The position numbers and the translations under genes are program-made. From positions 124,001-188,000 of the forward strand of contig JADLBD010000042.1 of assembly GCA_020847975.1 (NCBI GenBank): a DNA stretch of 64,000 nt. The letters run 5' to 3'. Source of the DNA: Bryobacterales bacterium (lineage in GTDB: Bacteria > Acidobacteriota > Terriglobia > Bryobacterales > Bryobacteraceae). The notes under the pieces were generated by a model that ran no database searches, was not told the DNA's origin, and saw only the letters and a list, made by a program, of their open reading frames with translations. Shown here piece by piece: positions 19,847-28,083 of the stretch. Numbering within the stretch: the first letter of the stretch is position 1; each line of letters starts with the position of its first letter.

Positions 19847-22800
19847 ATGACTCCTCCGCCACAACCAATACCAAACCACCTGGACGCTCGGATATGGGCG
19901 CTCACGGCCCGGATGCGAACGCTCGTTCGGCGAGTCCAGCACGAGGTTATCGAGCCAGCCCGCAAGAAGCTGACGGAAGTCACGGCGCAACTCGCCCAGT
20001 CGCGGGCCGCCGCACAGTCCGCCATCACGAGCGCGCAAAGCCAAGTGGAGAAGCCACGCCAAGAAATTGGCCGCCTGCTCAATGCAGCCCGCGAGCATCT
20101 TGCCGCTCAAAATGTCTTCGTCTCGCACTCTGCTGGGACGTCAGAGCCCCTTCTAGGGGAACCAGTCGATGCGCATAAGAAACTTCAGCCCTTGGCGGAA
20201 GCGACATCGCGAATGGAGTACCTCAAGTCCCTCGTCGAAGGGGACATCCTGAAGACTGCGAAACCGAAGGCCGCGTGGCGCCCAGATAGCGACGGGGGTG
20301 GGTGCGCAATGTTGATCGCTGGTTTCGTACTGGGTGCCATCCTTGCGAGTGCCTTCAAGAGCTTCTTCGGATTCGTTATCGGCTTCCTCGGCGTTTACGT
20401 CGCAGTGATGTGGTTCCTGCATAAAGAGCCGGTCTCCAGGCTCGAACAGGCATCCCGCCAGGCGAATGAGCTCGGACAGCACTTGCTCGGTTTGCTGGAG
20501 AAACACGTCGGGCTCGTCAGTAACGAAGCTCAACAGGCGATCAGCGCTGCTGAGAAGTGGTTTAAGTCGGAGACCGCTACGCTTGAAAAGACACTACATC
20601 CGCAAGTCGCCGCCCTCCAGCAGGATGTCACTTCGTTCGTGGCTGATTGCGGCTATTCGGGCGCCGAATGGACCGCGCACAGCTGGCGAAATTGGTCACC
20701 CGCTGGTTCGTCCGCGTTCGCCGCTCGCTTCGGTCTAGTCATCGCCGACCCAACAGATCTCAGGCAGCATCTGCCAACCCTGAATTTGAAGTTCACACTA
20801 CCTGCCTTGGTTCCGTTTCCGGAAGGTCGCTGTCTCCTGTTTAAGGCTTCGGGCACTGAGAAGGACCACGCGGTCAATGCTGTCCAGTCTCTGCTTACCC
20901 GTCTCCTCGCCACAATCCCTCCTGGCAAGCTGCGATTCACGTTCATCGATCCAATCGCTCTTGGTAATAGCGTCGCGCCCTTCATGGCATTGTCTGACCA
21001 CGAGGAGTCCCTCGTGAATAGTCGAGCCTGGAGCGAGCCGCAGCACATTGAACAACGATTGGGCGATCTGACCGAACACATGGAGACGGTCATACAGAAG
21101 TACCTGCGCACGGAGTTCAAGACCATTCATGATTACAACGAAGCTGCGCAGGAAGTAGCCGAGCCCTACCGCTTCGTTGTCATTTTTGACTTCCCAGTGA
21201 ACTTTACCGACAATTCCTTGCGCAGGTTGGTTAGTATCGCCCGCAATGGCTCGCGATGTGGCGTATACGCCATTGTCGTGAATGATGCTGCGAAATCCCT
21301 GCCCTACGGCTTCAGCCTCAGCGAACTTGAGCAGACGGCGACCGTTCTTGCCCATTCCGCGGCTCCGCCGCCTGGTGGGTTTCGATGGCAAGACCCCGAC
21401 TTCCAATCTTTGACGATTCAGTTCGATGCCCCTGCCCCCCGGCAGATTGTCGAGCGGATCGTCAGCTCAGTCGGTGGACTCGCTAAGGATGCCATGCGCG
21501 TCGAGGTTCCGTATGACAGACTTCTTGCTCAGGCGCAGCTTGGTGCGGATTCGTGGTGGAAAGCCGAGTCGACGAAATCCATTCGGATACCACTTGGACC
21601 TACCGGTGCTCGAAAGCTACAGTACCTAGTCCTTGGTGAAGGAATGGGCCATCACGCGCTCATTGTAGGAAGACCGGGTTCAGGTAAGAGTAACCTGATG
21701 CATGTCATTATCACGACGCTCGCCCTGACCTACCCGCCGGACGAAATGCGGGTCTATTTGATCGATTTCAAGAAAGGGGTCGAATTCAAGAGCTACGCAG
21801 ATCACAAATTGCCTCATGCAGAGGCGATTGCAGTCGAGAGCGAGCGCGAATTCGGCCTCAGCGTCGTAGAGCGGCTGGACTTGGAGTTGAAAAGTCGCGG
21901 CGACCGCTTCCGGGCTGCTGGAGTCGCTAACATCGCTGAGTACCGCGAGAAGACCCATACTCAGCTGTCCCGAGTGCTTCTCTTGGTCGACGAGTTTCAG
22001 GAATTCTTCACGCAAGATGATTTCATTGCACGCCAAACTGCTCTCATCCTCGATCGACTGGTGCGACAGGGGCGTGCCTTTGGCATTCATGTGATGCTAG
22101 GCTCGCAGACATTAGCAGGGAGCTACAATCTGTCCAGGAGCACCCTCGATCAAATGGCCGTCCGCATCGCCATGCAATGCAGCGAAGCTGATTCGCGTTT
22201 GATTCTCTCCGATGACAACCCTGCGGCGCGCCTCCTGTCCAGACCAGGGGAAGCGATTTACAACGCGGCGAGTGGACTCGTAGAGGGGAACAACCTGTTT
22301 CAAGTCGCGCGGTTCAGCGATGAGGATCGCGAGGAACGGCTAAAGCTTGTCTCGACTATCGCGCGCAATGCAGGGAAACCTGTTCCGGTTCCTATTGTTT
22401 TCGAAGGGAATGAGCTTGCCCACCTGACAGATTGTCGGCCACTGCAAAGGATGCTCGCGGCTGACGATTGGCCGTCTAAAAAGAGCGTGGACCTGCTGCT
22501 CGGCGATCCGATAGCCATTCGCGACCCCATTTCTGCTCAGGTCCGCCGGCAGAGCGGCCGTCACCTCCTGATCATTTCTCGCGATGAAGCAGAAGGCGTT
22601 GGCATGTGCGTAGCTTCGATTCTCAGTATCCTAGCGCAGCATCGACCTGGCACGACAAAGGTGTTCATAGCGGACTTCACGCTTGCAGATAGCGAATGGG
22701 CCGAACGCGCCGAAGAGGTCGAAGAGTTCTTTCCCCATGAAGTGAAAGTACTCAGTCGTCAGCGCGAGGTCGCCGAAGCTGTGAGAACTTTAAGCAATGA

Positions 22801-23263
22801 AGTCAGCCGCCGCACAGAAGCTGATCCTGATCCTTGCGCGATCTTCTTGGTATTGCAGGGCATGCAGCGAATGAAAGTTCTGCGGTCTGAGGACGAGAGT
22901 TTTAGCTACAGCGATGATAGCGCCACTCCGTCGGAGAAGTTTGCACATATTCTCAGAGAGGGTCCTGATGTTGGTATACATGTAATCGCTTGGTGCGATA
23001 CTGTCCCTAATGCTTCGCGTGTGGCCGACCGTCGAACAATGAACGAATTCGGGCTTCGTGCTGGAGGCGTAATGAGTGCGGACGATTCGCACGCGTTCTT
23101 TGATGACGCAGTTGCCTCGCGCATCGATAAGCCGCACCGCATCATCTTTTTTGACGAAGAACGGCCAGGACATCTTGACAAGTTTCGGCCGTATTCCATG
23201 CCACCACGCCAGTGGTTGGAAATGACCGGGCGCGCGCTAAAAGGGCGAACTAACCACAAGTAG
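19847..23263 (+). CDS. membrane-anchored FtsK/SpoIIIE-family ATPase, EccC/EssC-like
   Basis: TM pair GCAMLIAGFVLGAILASAFKSFFGFVIGFLGVYVAVMWF; Walker A LIVGRPGSGKSN, FtsK-type YLIDFKKGVEFKSYA, Walker B VLLLVDEFQEFF, GSQTLAGSYNLS; flanking Walker-deficient homologous-looking modules. Confidence 0.88.
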   Translation: MTPPPQPIPNHLDARIWALTARMRTLVRRVQHEVIEPARKKLTEVTAQLAQSRAAAQSAITSAQSQVEKPRQEIGRLLNAAREHLAAQNVFVSHSAGTSEPLLGEPVDAHKKLQPLAEATSRMEYLKSLVEGDILKTAKPKAAWRPDSDGGGCAMLIAGFVLGAILASAFKSFFGFVIGFLGVYVAVMWFLHKEPVSRLEQASRQANELGQHLLGLLEKHVGLVSNEAQQAISAAEKWFKSETATLEKTLHPQVAALQQDVTSFVADCGYSGAEWTAHSWRNWSPAGSSAFAARFGLVIADPTDLRQHLPTLNLKFTLPALVPFPEGRCLLFKASGTEKDHAVNAVQSLLTRLLATIPPGKLRFTFIDPIALGNSVAPFMALSDHEESLVNSRAWSEPQHIEQRLGDLTEHMETVIQKYLRTEFKTIHDYNEAAQEVAEPYRFVVIFDFPVNFTDNSLRRLVSIARNGSRCGVYAIVVNDAAKSLPYGFSLSELEQTATVLAHSAAPPPGGFRWQDPDFQSLTIQFDAPAPRQIVERIVSSVGGLAKDAMRVEVPYDRLLAQAQLGADSWWKAESTKSIRIPLGPTGARKLQYLVLGEGMGHHALIVGRPGSGKSNLMHVIITTLALTYPPDEMRVYLIDFKKGVEFKSYADHKLPHAEAIAVESEREFGLSVVERLDLELKSRGDRFRAAGVANIAEYREKTHTQLSRVLLLVDEFQEFFTQDDFIARQTALILDRLVRQGRAFGIHVMLGSQTLAGSYNLSRSTLDQMAVRIAMQCSEADSRLILSDDNPAARLLSRPGEAIYNAASGLVEGNNLFQVARFSDEDREERLKLVSTIARNAGKPVPVPIVFEGNELAHLTDCRPLQRMLAADDWPSKKSVDLLLGDPIAIRDPISAQVRRQSGRHLLIISRDEAEGVGMCVASILSILAQHRPGTTKVFIADFTLADSEWAERAEEVEEFFPHEVKVLSRQREVAEAVRTLSNEVSRRTEADPDPCAIFLVLQGMQRMKVLRSEDESFSYSDDSATPSEKFAHILREGPDVGIHVIAWCDTVPNASRVADRRTMNEFGLRAGGVMSADDSHAFFDDAVASRIDKPHRIIFFDEERPGHLDKFRPYSMPPRQWLEMTGRALKGRTNHK

Positions 23264-23277
23264 GAGGTTCCAAAACG

Positions 23278-23562
23278 ATGTCCACTCCAGATGTTCACGT
23301 TGATCCTGATCGCCTGCGAGCGATCGCCGAAGAACTCAGCATGTTTGCCAATGACGTGAATGCCGAGTTGACTGTGCTCAATACCGAACTTGCGAAGCTC
23401 GGCCGTTCTTGGCAGGATGACGAGTACAAGAAGTTTAGGAGCGCCGTCCAGCCACTCCAGCGAATCCTCGAACTGTTCCGCGAAGAAATCGAGCGGAGCA
23501 AGCCGGCTATGCTGGCTGATGCCGAGGCTATTCGCGCTTATCAGAGACTGCAAACACCGTAA
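23278..23562 (+). CDS. WXG100-like small helical protein (W-x-D variant)
   Basis: 94 aa, central LGRSWQDDEYKKFRSAVQPL between two helices; immediately downstream of FtsK ATPase gene. Confidence 0.7.
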   Translation: MSTPDVHVDPDRLRAIAEELSMFANDVNAELTVLNTELAKLGRSWQDDEYKKFRSAVQPLQRILELFREEIERSKPAMLADAEAIRAYQRLQTP

Positions 23563-23566
23563 GACC

Positions 23567-23839
23567 ATGCCAACAGCAATAGTCTCACCCGCTGAACTTG
23601 TTGCCTTTGCTCGGCAACTTGAAAAGACGGCAGAAGCCATTCAAAAAAGGAGGAACAAGACCACTCGCTTCATCTCAGATTCGCGGCATGTATGGAAGGA
23701 TGCGAAGTACGATCAGTTCTACAGGGTCTTCGATCAAACGATCAAGGAGCTAGACCACTTTGCACGGATGGCGAAGGAGTACTCGCAATTCTTGGAACGA
23801 AAAGCCGGGCTAGCGAAGAAATACCTCGGGCACAGGTAA
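23567..23839 (+). CDS. second WXG100-like small helical protein
   Basis: ATG 23567, 4 bp after previous stop; SRHVWKDAKYDQFYRVFDQTIKEL. Confidence 0.68.
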   Translation: MPTAIVSPAELVAFARQLEKTAEAIQKRRNKTTRFISDSRHVWKDAKYDQFYRVFDQTIKELDHFARMAKEYSQFLERKAGLAKKYLGHR

Positions 23840-23843
23840 TCTC

Positions 23844-24764
23844 GTGACACGAAGCGATGTGCACGCCTCCTACGAGGCGATCGAAGATTTTGCGAAGGCG
23901 CTGCACCGCTTTGCTGACGTTGCCCAGGAGAAGCTTAGGCACTCAGACTCCGCGATCCGCCTGGCTGTCGCGGAGCTTGAGGAGCGCCGGAGCGCACTTC
24001 GGCGTGAGATAGCTCAGCTTCGAAATGACATCGAGAGTGCCGAGGATGACCATGATGTTCGAGAGGCAGAACGACGCATGGAGGAGGCCGAGGACGCTCT
24101 CGCTCGTGTACGGAGGGCGCAGCGCAATTTGGAGGCGTCGATCAGGACCTACAAGCGCGAGGCGCAACGGCTCGACGAACTCACCACAACCACGACGCGG
24201 GACGCAATGGTTTATCTGCGCAGCGTCATCAGCGATTTGCGTGCCTACTTTGCTGCTGAGCATGGCGGTTGGCAGCCTGCAGCAGGGGGATTCGGTTCCG
24301 CGGTTGGAGAAGCGTATGCTAGCGGTGTCGCCGTCGCTGCTGGCACCGTCGATCCGACGTCATTCGCGCTGCCTGCCGGGTTTCGGTGGATTCCGCTGAG
24401 TGCAATCGACCTGGCAGGCGAGTTGGCCGATGTGAAGACTGAAGAAGATTTTAAGAAAGTGTCCTATGCCGATGTCCGCAAAGGGCTTGACTTGCTCCAC
24501 ACCGAGATATTGCCGGCTCTAGACGGAATCACGGATGCGTCAGGCACCTTTGCGCGGCTCGATGCGTTGAACGGAGTACCCTACGCGAAGGGGTTACAAA
24601 GGGTGTACGACGCTTTTTTTGGGACCGACTCTATCTACCTCTCCCGTGGCCCAGAGGGTTCCTTGTTTTCAATAACCAACGGTCGGCATCGAATACGAGC
24701 TGCTGCGGACGCTGGGTGGACGGCCGTGCCTGCGAGAACCAGCGATGGGATCAGAAATGGCTAG
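23844..24764 (+). CDS. putative T7-type substrate: coiled-coil N-terminus with ParB-like C-terminal domain
   Basis: GTG start 4 bp after previous stop; long coiled coil (LEERRSALRREIAQLRNDIESAEDDHDVREAERRMEEAEDAL); C-terminus IYLSRGPEGSLFSITNGRHRIRAAADAGWTAVPAR resembles the ParB/Srx GxHR core. Confidence 0.6.
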   Translation: MTRSDVHASYEAIEDFAKALHRFADVAQEKLRHSDSAIRLAVAELEERRSALRREIAQLRNDIESAEDDHDVREAERRMEEAEDALARVRRAQRNLEASIRTYKREAQRLDELTTTTTRDAMVYLRSVISDLRAYFAAEHGGWQPAAGGFGSAVGEAYASGVAVAAGTVDPTSFALPAGFRWIPLSAIDLAGELADVKTEEDFKKVSYADVRKGLDLLHTEILPALDGITDASGTFARLDALNGVPYAKGLQRVYDAFFGTDSIYLSRGPEGSLFSITNGRHRIRAAADAGWTAVPARTSDGIRNG

Positions 24765-24972
24765 ACATGATCGCACTCTTGACGAACTTCAGTCCGAGTG
24801 GCATAGGCTGCGAGATTGCTGGCTAACGACGCGCGGGCAATGGCGCGACGAAGTTGCGGTCAGCTTCGAGCGCGGGCGCTGGCAGGAGTGGGAGGATCGA
24901 GTCCCGGCCTTTCTTCGCGCACTAGAAGACCTTGACGCGATGTCTGCCAGATTACTGGAGGAGACCGACTAA
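24757..24972 (+). CDS. third small W-rich helical protein
   Basis: MARHDRTLDELQSEWHRLRDCWLTTRGQWRDEVAVSFERGRWQEWEDRV; W-R-D-E-V-A-xx-F pattern; overlaps previous gene. Confidence 0.55.
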   Translation: MARHDRTLDELQSEWHRLRDCWLTTRGQWRDEVAVSFERGRWQEWEDRVPAFLRALEDLDAMSARLLEETD

Positions 24973-25596
24973 CGTCGGTGAACCGGGTCCGTTGCGATCG
25001 GCGTGGTGGTGCGCAGCAGTCCCGGCGAAGTCGCGAAAGGCCAGGGAGCTATTGGCGCACAGTAACGAAGCACGCAAGGGAGGTGTGTTGACAGGGAGGG
25101 AGCAGCGCGATGGGCGAAAAGCGGGCGACTACAGCCTCCACAGCTTCGGCCGCGCCCAAGAAGTGAAGCTCAGGGTGCCGTCGGCGGCTCCGCTTCCGAT
25201 GGGTGGGCGATCGGAACCGAGTAATCCAACTAACCAATTGACAATAGAGGGAGAGAGAAGGTTGGAAACGAGTATTCCTGGGGCCGGTGTTTGCGTATTC
25301 CGAAAATTCCTGCGTATGTTTATACCTTGATCGCCCTCCCAATCCACCAGACAGCGGGACGGCCGTAAGGCGCAATGAACTCGGAGGGTCGCCGGTCAAG
25401 AGCGCGTTGTCTGGAATCAGGTTTGCTCGCTTCGGTCCGAAGGACTTGTCTGAGATCAGTCGCGTGCGCGCGACCGTTGAGACGTCGGCGTCGTGTGCTG
25501 CCGGAGTGGACCGACACTGGTTGGAAGCTGGAACAAAGGCTCCACATTCTGGACCGCACCGGGTGCGTCAGTAGTCCGCGAGAATCGCTTCAAGCA

Positions 25597-27768
25597 CTAT
25601 CGGACAACGTAGTCGAAGGCAAAGATTTGATCCGTGCTGACATCGTGGACGGCGAGAACCGAGCCGTCCGGATGCAATCCAATCCATCGGCCAAACGAGG
25701 AATTGGGCGGGCGCACCTCCGTCAAATCGGCAAGTTTCGTGACGAGCCCTGTGCTGATCTCGGCGCTGTAGACCGACGGATATGGCGTACTCGGGTCGAG
25801 GAAAACCACCGCGCGGCTGTCTTGAGTCCAGGTTGGAAAGCCGGCGCGGGACCGTGTGACCTCGCGCCAGGAATTCTTTCGCGTGTCAAACACGTGCAGA
25901 TTAAAAGTCTCCGAGTGGATCGCGGCAATGTACTGACCGTCCGGAGACCAAGCGGGAGAGAACAGTCGAAGAGAGCCGGGAATCGCTGTTACCTGCTTTG
26001 AACGCAAATCGGCCACATGTAGCAGAATCTTCTCCGGGTCTTCTACGGAGAAGATCCTTCCGAACACGATCCGCGTGCCATCCGGTGACCAATCTGGCGT
26101 CGCCTCTTTGGAGCCACCTGGGACCAACTCTTCAATCCCTCCATCTTCAGCCGAGACCAAGTGGATCTTCCACGATTCGCCTGGCCGTCTGAGCATGACG
26201 GCGATCCGACTGCCGTCCGGCGACCAGCGGGGCTGCGCCGCCTGTAAAGGCGGTGCGAGTAACCTCTTCCGCTCGGTTCCATCCGACTTGCATCGCCACA
26301 ATCCCATGCCTGGCATCGCCGTGTAGGCGATTTGGCTGTGGTCGCGGGAGAACGAGACCGTTTCTGCTGAGAGCCCAGACAGAAAACGATGGTATCTCCC
26401 GCCCGCTGGCGTATAGCTGAGCACCTCGAACTTCGTCAACTGCCCCCTCAGGTATAATTGGCGCCCAACCGGGGTGAATGCGGGCCCGCGCCAGCTCATC
26501 GGCCCGCGAGTAAGCAGTACCGGGTTGTTGCCGCGGGCCGATGCCGGCTCCGCTATGCCCCACACGCTGTAAACCCCGTCGAATAAGGACTGGAACACGA
26601 AATAGCGACCGTCTGGCGTCCAACTCCCGGCCGAAATGTTCACGAGGTCCGGTCCTGCAATAGCAAGCCTCCAGAGCCTTCCACTCCGGACGTCCAACTC
26701 CCAAATCGAGTTCGCGAGCGTCTTGGAGTCCATCACGGTCAGCCTCAGCCTCCGACCGTCACGCGACCATCGTGGCCACCACCCATAGCCCGGCAGATCA
26801 ATCGTCCGATCCACGGTTAGACGGTTGCTCGAAATAAGGTACACCTGAAATCCCCGCGCAGCGGCAATCTGCGTGCCGTCAGGGGACCAGTTGCCGTCGA
26901 ATGCCGTTAAATCTCCTACCTTCCTCGGCATCGCCGGTCCTCCAACCGGCACAATCCACAGCGGTCCGTACTCGTCAAACGCGCCCGTTACATCCCGAAC
27001 CAGCAAGAACTTTCGATCCGGTGAAATGTCGCATGCGTAAGGGTTCGCAAACGGGACTGAGATCTCCTTCGTTTCTCCGCCATCCACCGGAACCTGGGAC
27101 AAGCGGTAGCGGCCGCCCTCGATTTCGGTGAAGAAAAGATGTTGCCCATCCGTGAGCACTGGCGACACTTTTGATCTGACCGAGTGGGTGATTTGGCTTG
27201 AGGGGCTGGCGAATTCGAGCCTCTTTGCCGGATCTCGAACCGCCCAAATGCCCAATCCTCCCGCTGCTAGCAGCGCCGGTGTGCCAATCACCAGCACTGC
27301 GCGCGTTAGACGGCGACGGCTCCAAGACGTGTCCTCTCGGACGAGCTGGGTGCCCGGCGACGGAGTTTGCTGCCCGTCAACGGCCGACGCCGCCGGAACA
27401 GGCAAATTGACTCGAGTCGACTGGTCTACGCTTTCTGTCACGTCCCCAATGAACCGGTAGCCCTCTCCATACACCGTTCTGATCCACATGGTTCCCGCGT
27501 CGTGTCTATTCAAGGCCGCGCGCAGTTCGGTCAGAACTCGGTCTATGGCGTTGTCGGAAACGTGGGTCCGCTTCCAAACCCGTTGTATCAGGTCCTCCCT
27601 GGTAACGATTCGATCCCGGTTCTCCAACAAGCAGACCAGAGTGTCAAACGGTTTTCCCGTCAAAGCGACCAGGTCTGTCTGCCACCTCAACTCCCGTCGG
27701 CGAACGCTCAGCTCGAACGCACCGAACGAGAAGCGGTGTTCGCAGTCGGATTGGGCGCTAACATTCAT
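25597..27768 (-). CDS. OmpR/CadC-type winged-helix regulator fused via TM to TolB-like propeller
   Basis: FSFGAFELSVRRRELRWQTDLVALTGKPFDTLVCLLENRDRIVTREDLIQRVW...YGEGYRF; TM RAVLVIGTPALLAAGGLGIWAV; repeated WSPDGxxI motifs. Confidence 0.88.
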   Translation of the reverse strand: MNVSAQSDCEHRFSFGAFELSVRRRELRWQTDLVALTGKPFDTLVCLLENRDRIVTREDLIQRVWKRTHVSDNAIDRVLTELRAALNRHDAGTMWIRTVYGEGYRFIGDVTESVDQSTRVNLPVPAASAVDGQQTPSPGTQLVREDTSWSRRRLTRAVLVIGTPALLAAGGLGIWAVRDPAKRLEFASPSSQITHSVRSKVSPVLTDGQHLFFTEIEGGRYRLSQVPVDGGETKEISVPFANPYACDISPDRKFLLVRDVTGAFDEYGPLWIVPVGGPAMPRKVGDLTAFDGNWSPDGTQIAAARGFQVYLISSNRLTVDRTIDLPGYGWWPRWSRDGRRLRLTVMDSKTLANSIWELDVRSGRLWRLAIAGPDLVNISAGSWTPDGRYFVFQSLFDGVYSVWGIAEPASARGNNPVLLTRGPMSWRGPAFTPVGRQLYLRGQLTKFEVLSYTPAGGRYHRFLSGLSAETVSFSRDHSQIAYTAMPGMGLWRCKSDGTERKRLLAPPLQAAQPRWSPDGSRIAVMLRRPGESWKIHLVSAEDGGIEELVPGGSKEATPDWSPDGTRIVFGRIFSVEDPEKILLHVADLRSKQVTAIPGSLRLFSPAWSPDGQYIAAIHSETFNLHVFDTRKNSWREVTRSRAGFPTWTQDSRAVVFLDPSTPYPSVYSAEISTGLVTKLADLTEVRPPNSSFGRWIGLHPDGSVLAVHDVSTDQIFAFDYVVR

Positions 27769-28083
27769 GCAATCAATCTGATTCCGCGATCCTCAGGATC
27801 GCCTCAGAATCACATCAGGATTTCTCAGCTAATTTGATCGATGGCGAATAGTATACTTTATTCCCGTCATGGGTGACTGGCGTACCCGATCCGCACGGAG
27901 CGAATCGCGGTACCCGCTTGAATTGCATCTGGTCTGGTAAGGAGCTTAGTCCGAAGTATGCGCGAGGTTGGTCCTCCCGTTGGACTCGCCGCCATAGCGC
28001 GGTTTGAACATGCCCGGACTGTCGGCGTTGGCAGTCGGTTGCTCGACGAAAACAAAGGCTACCTACTGCGACAGGTGAGGAGC

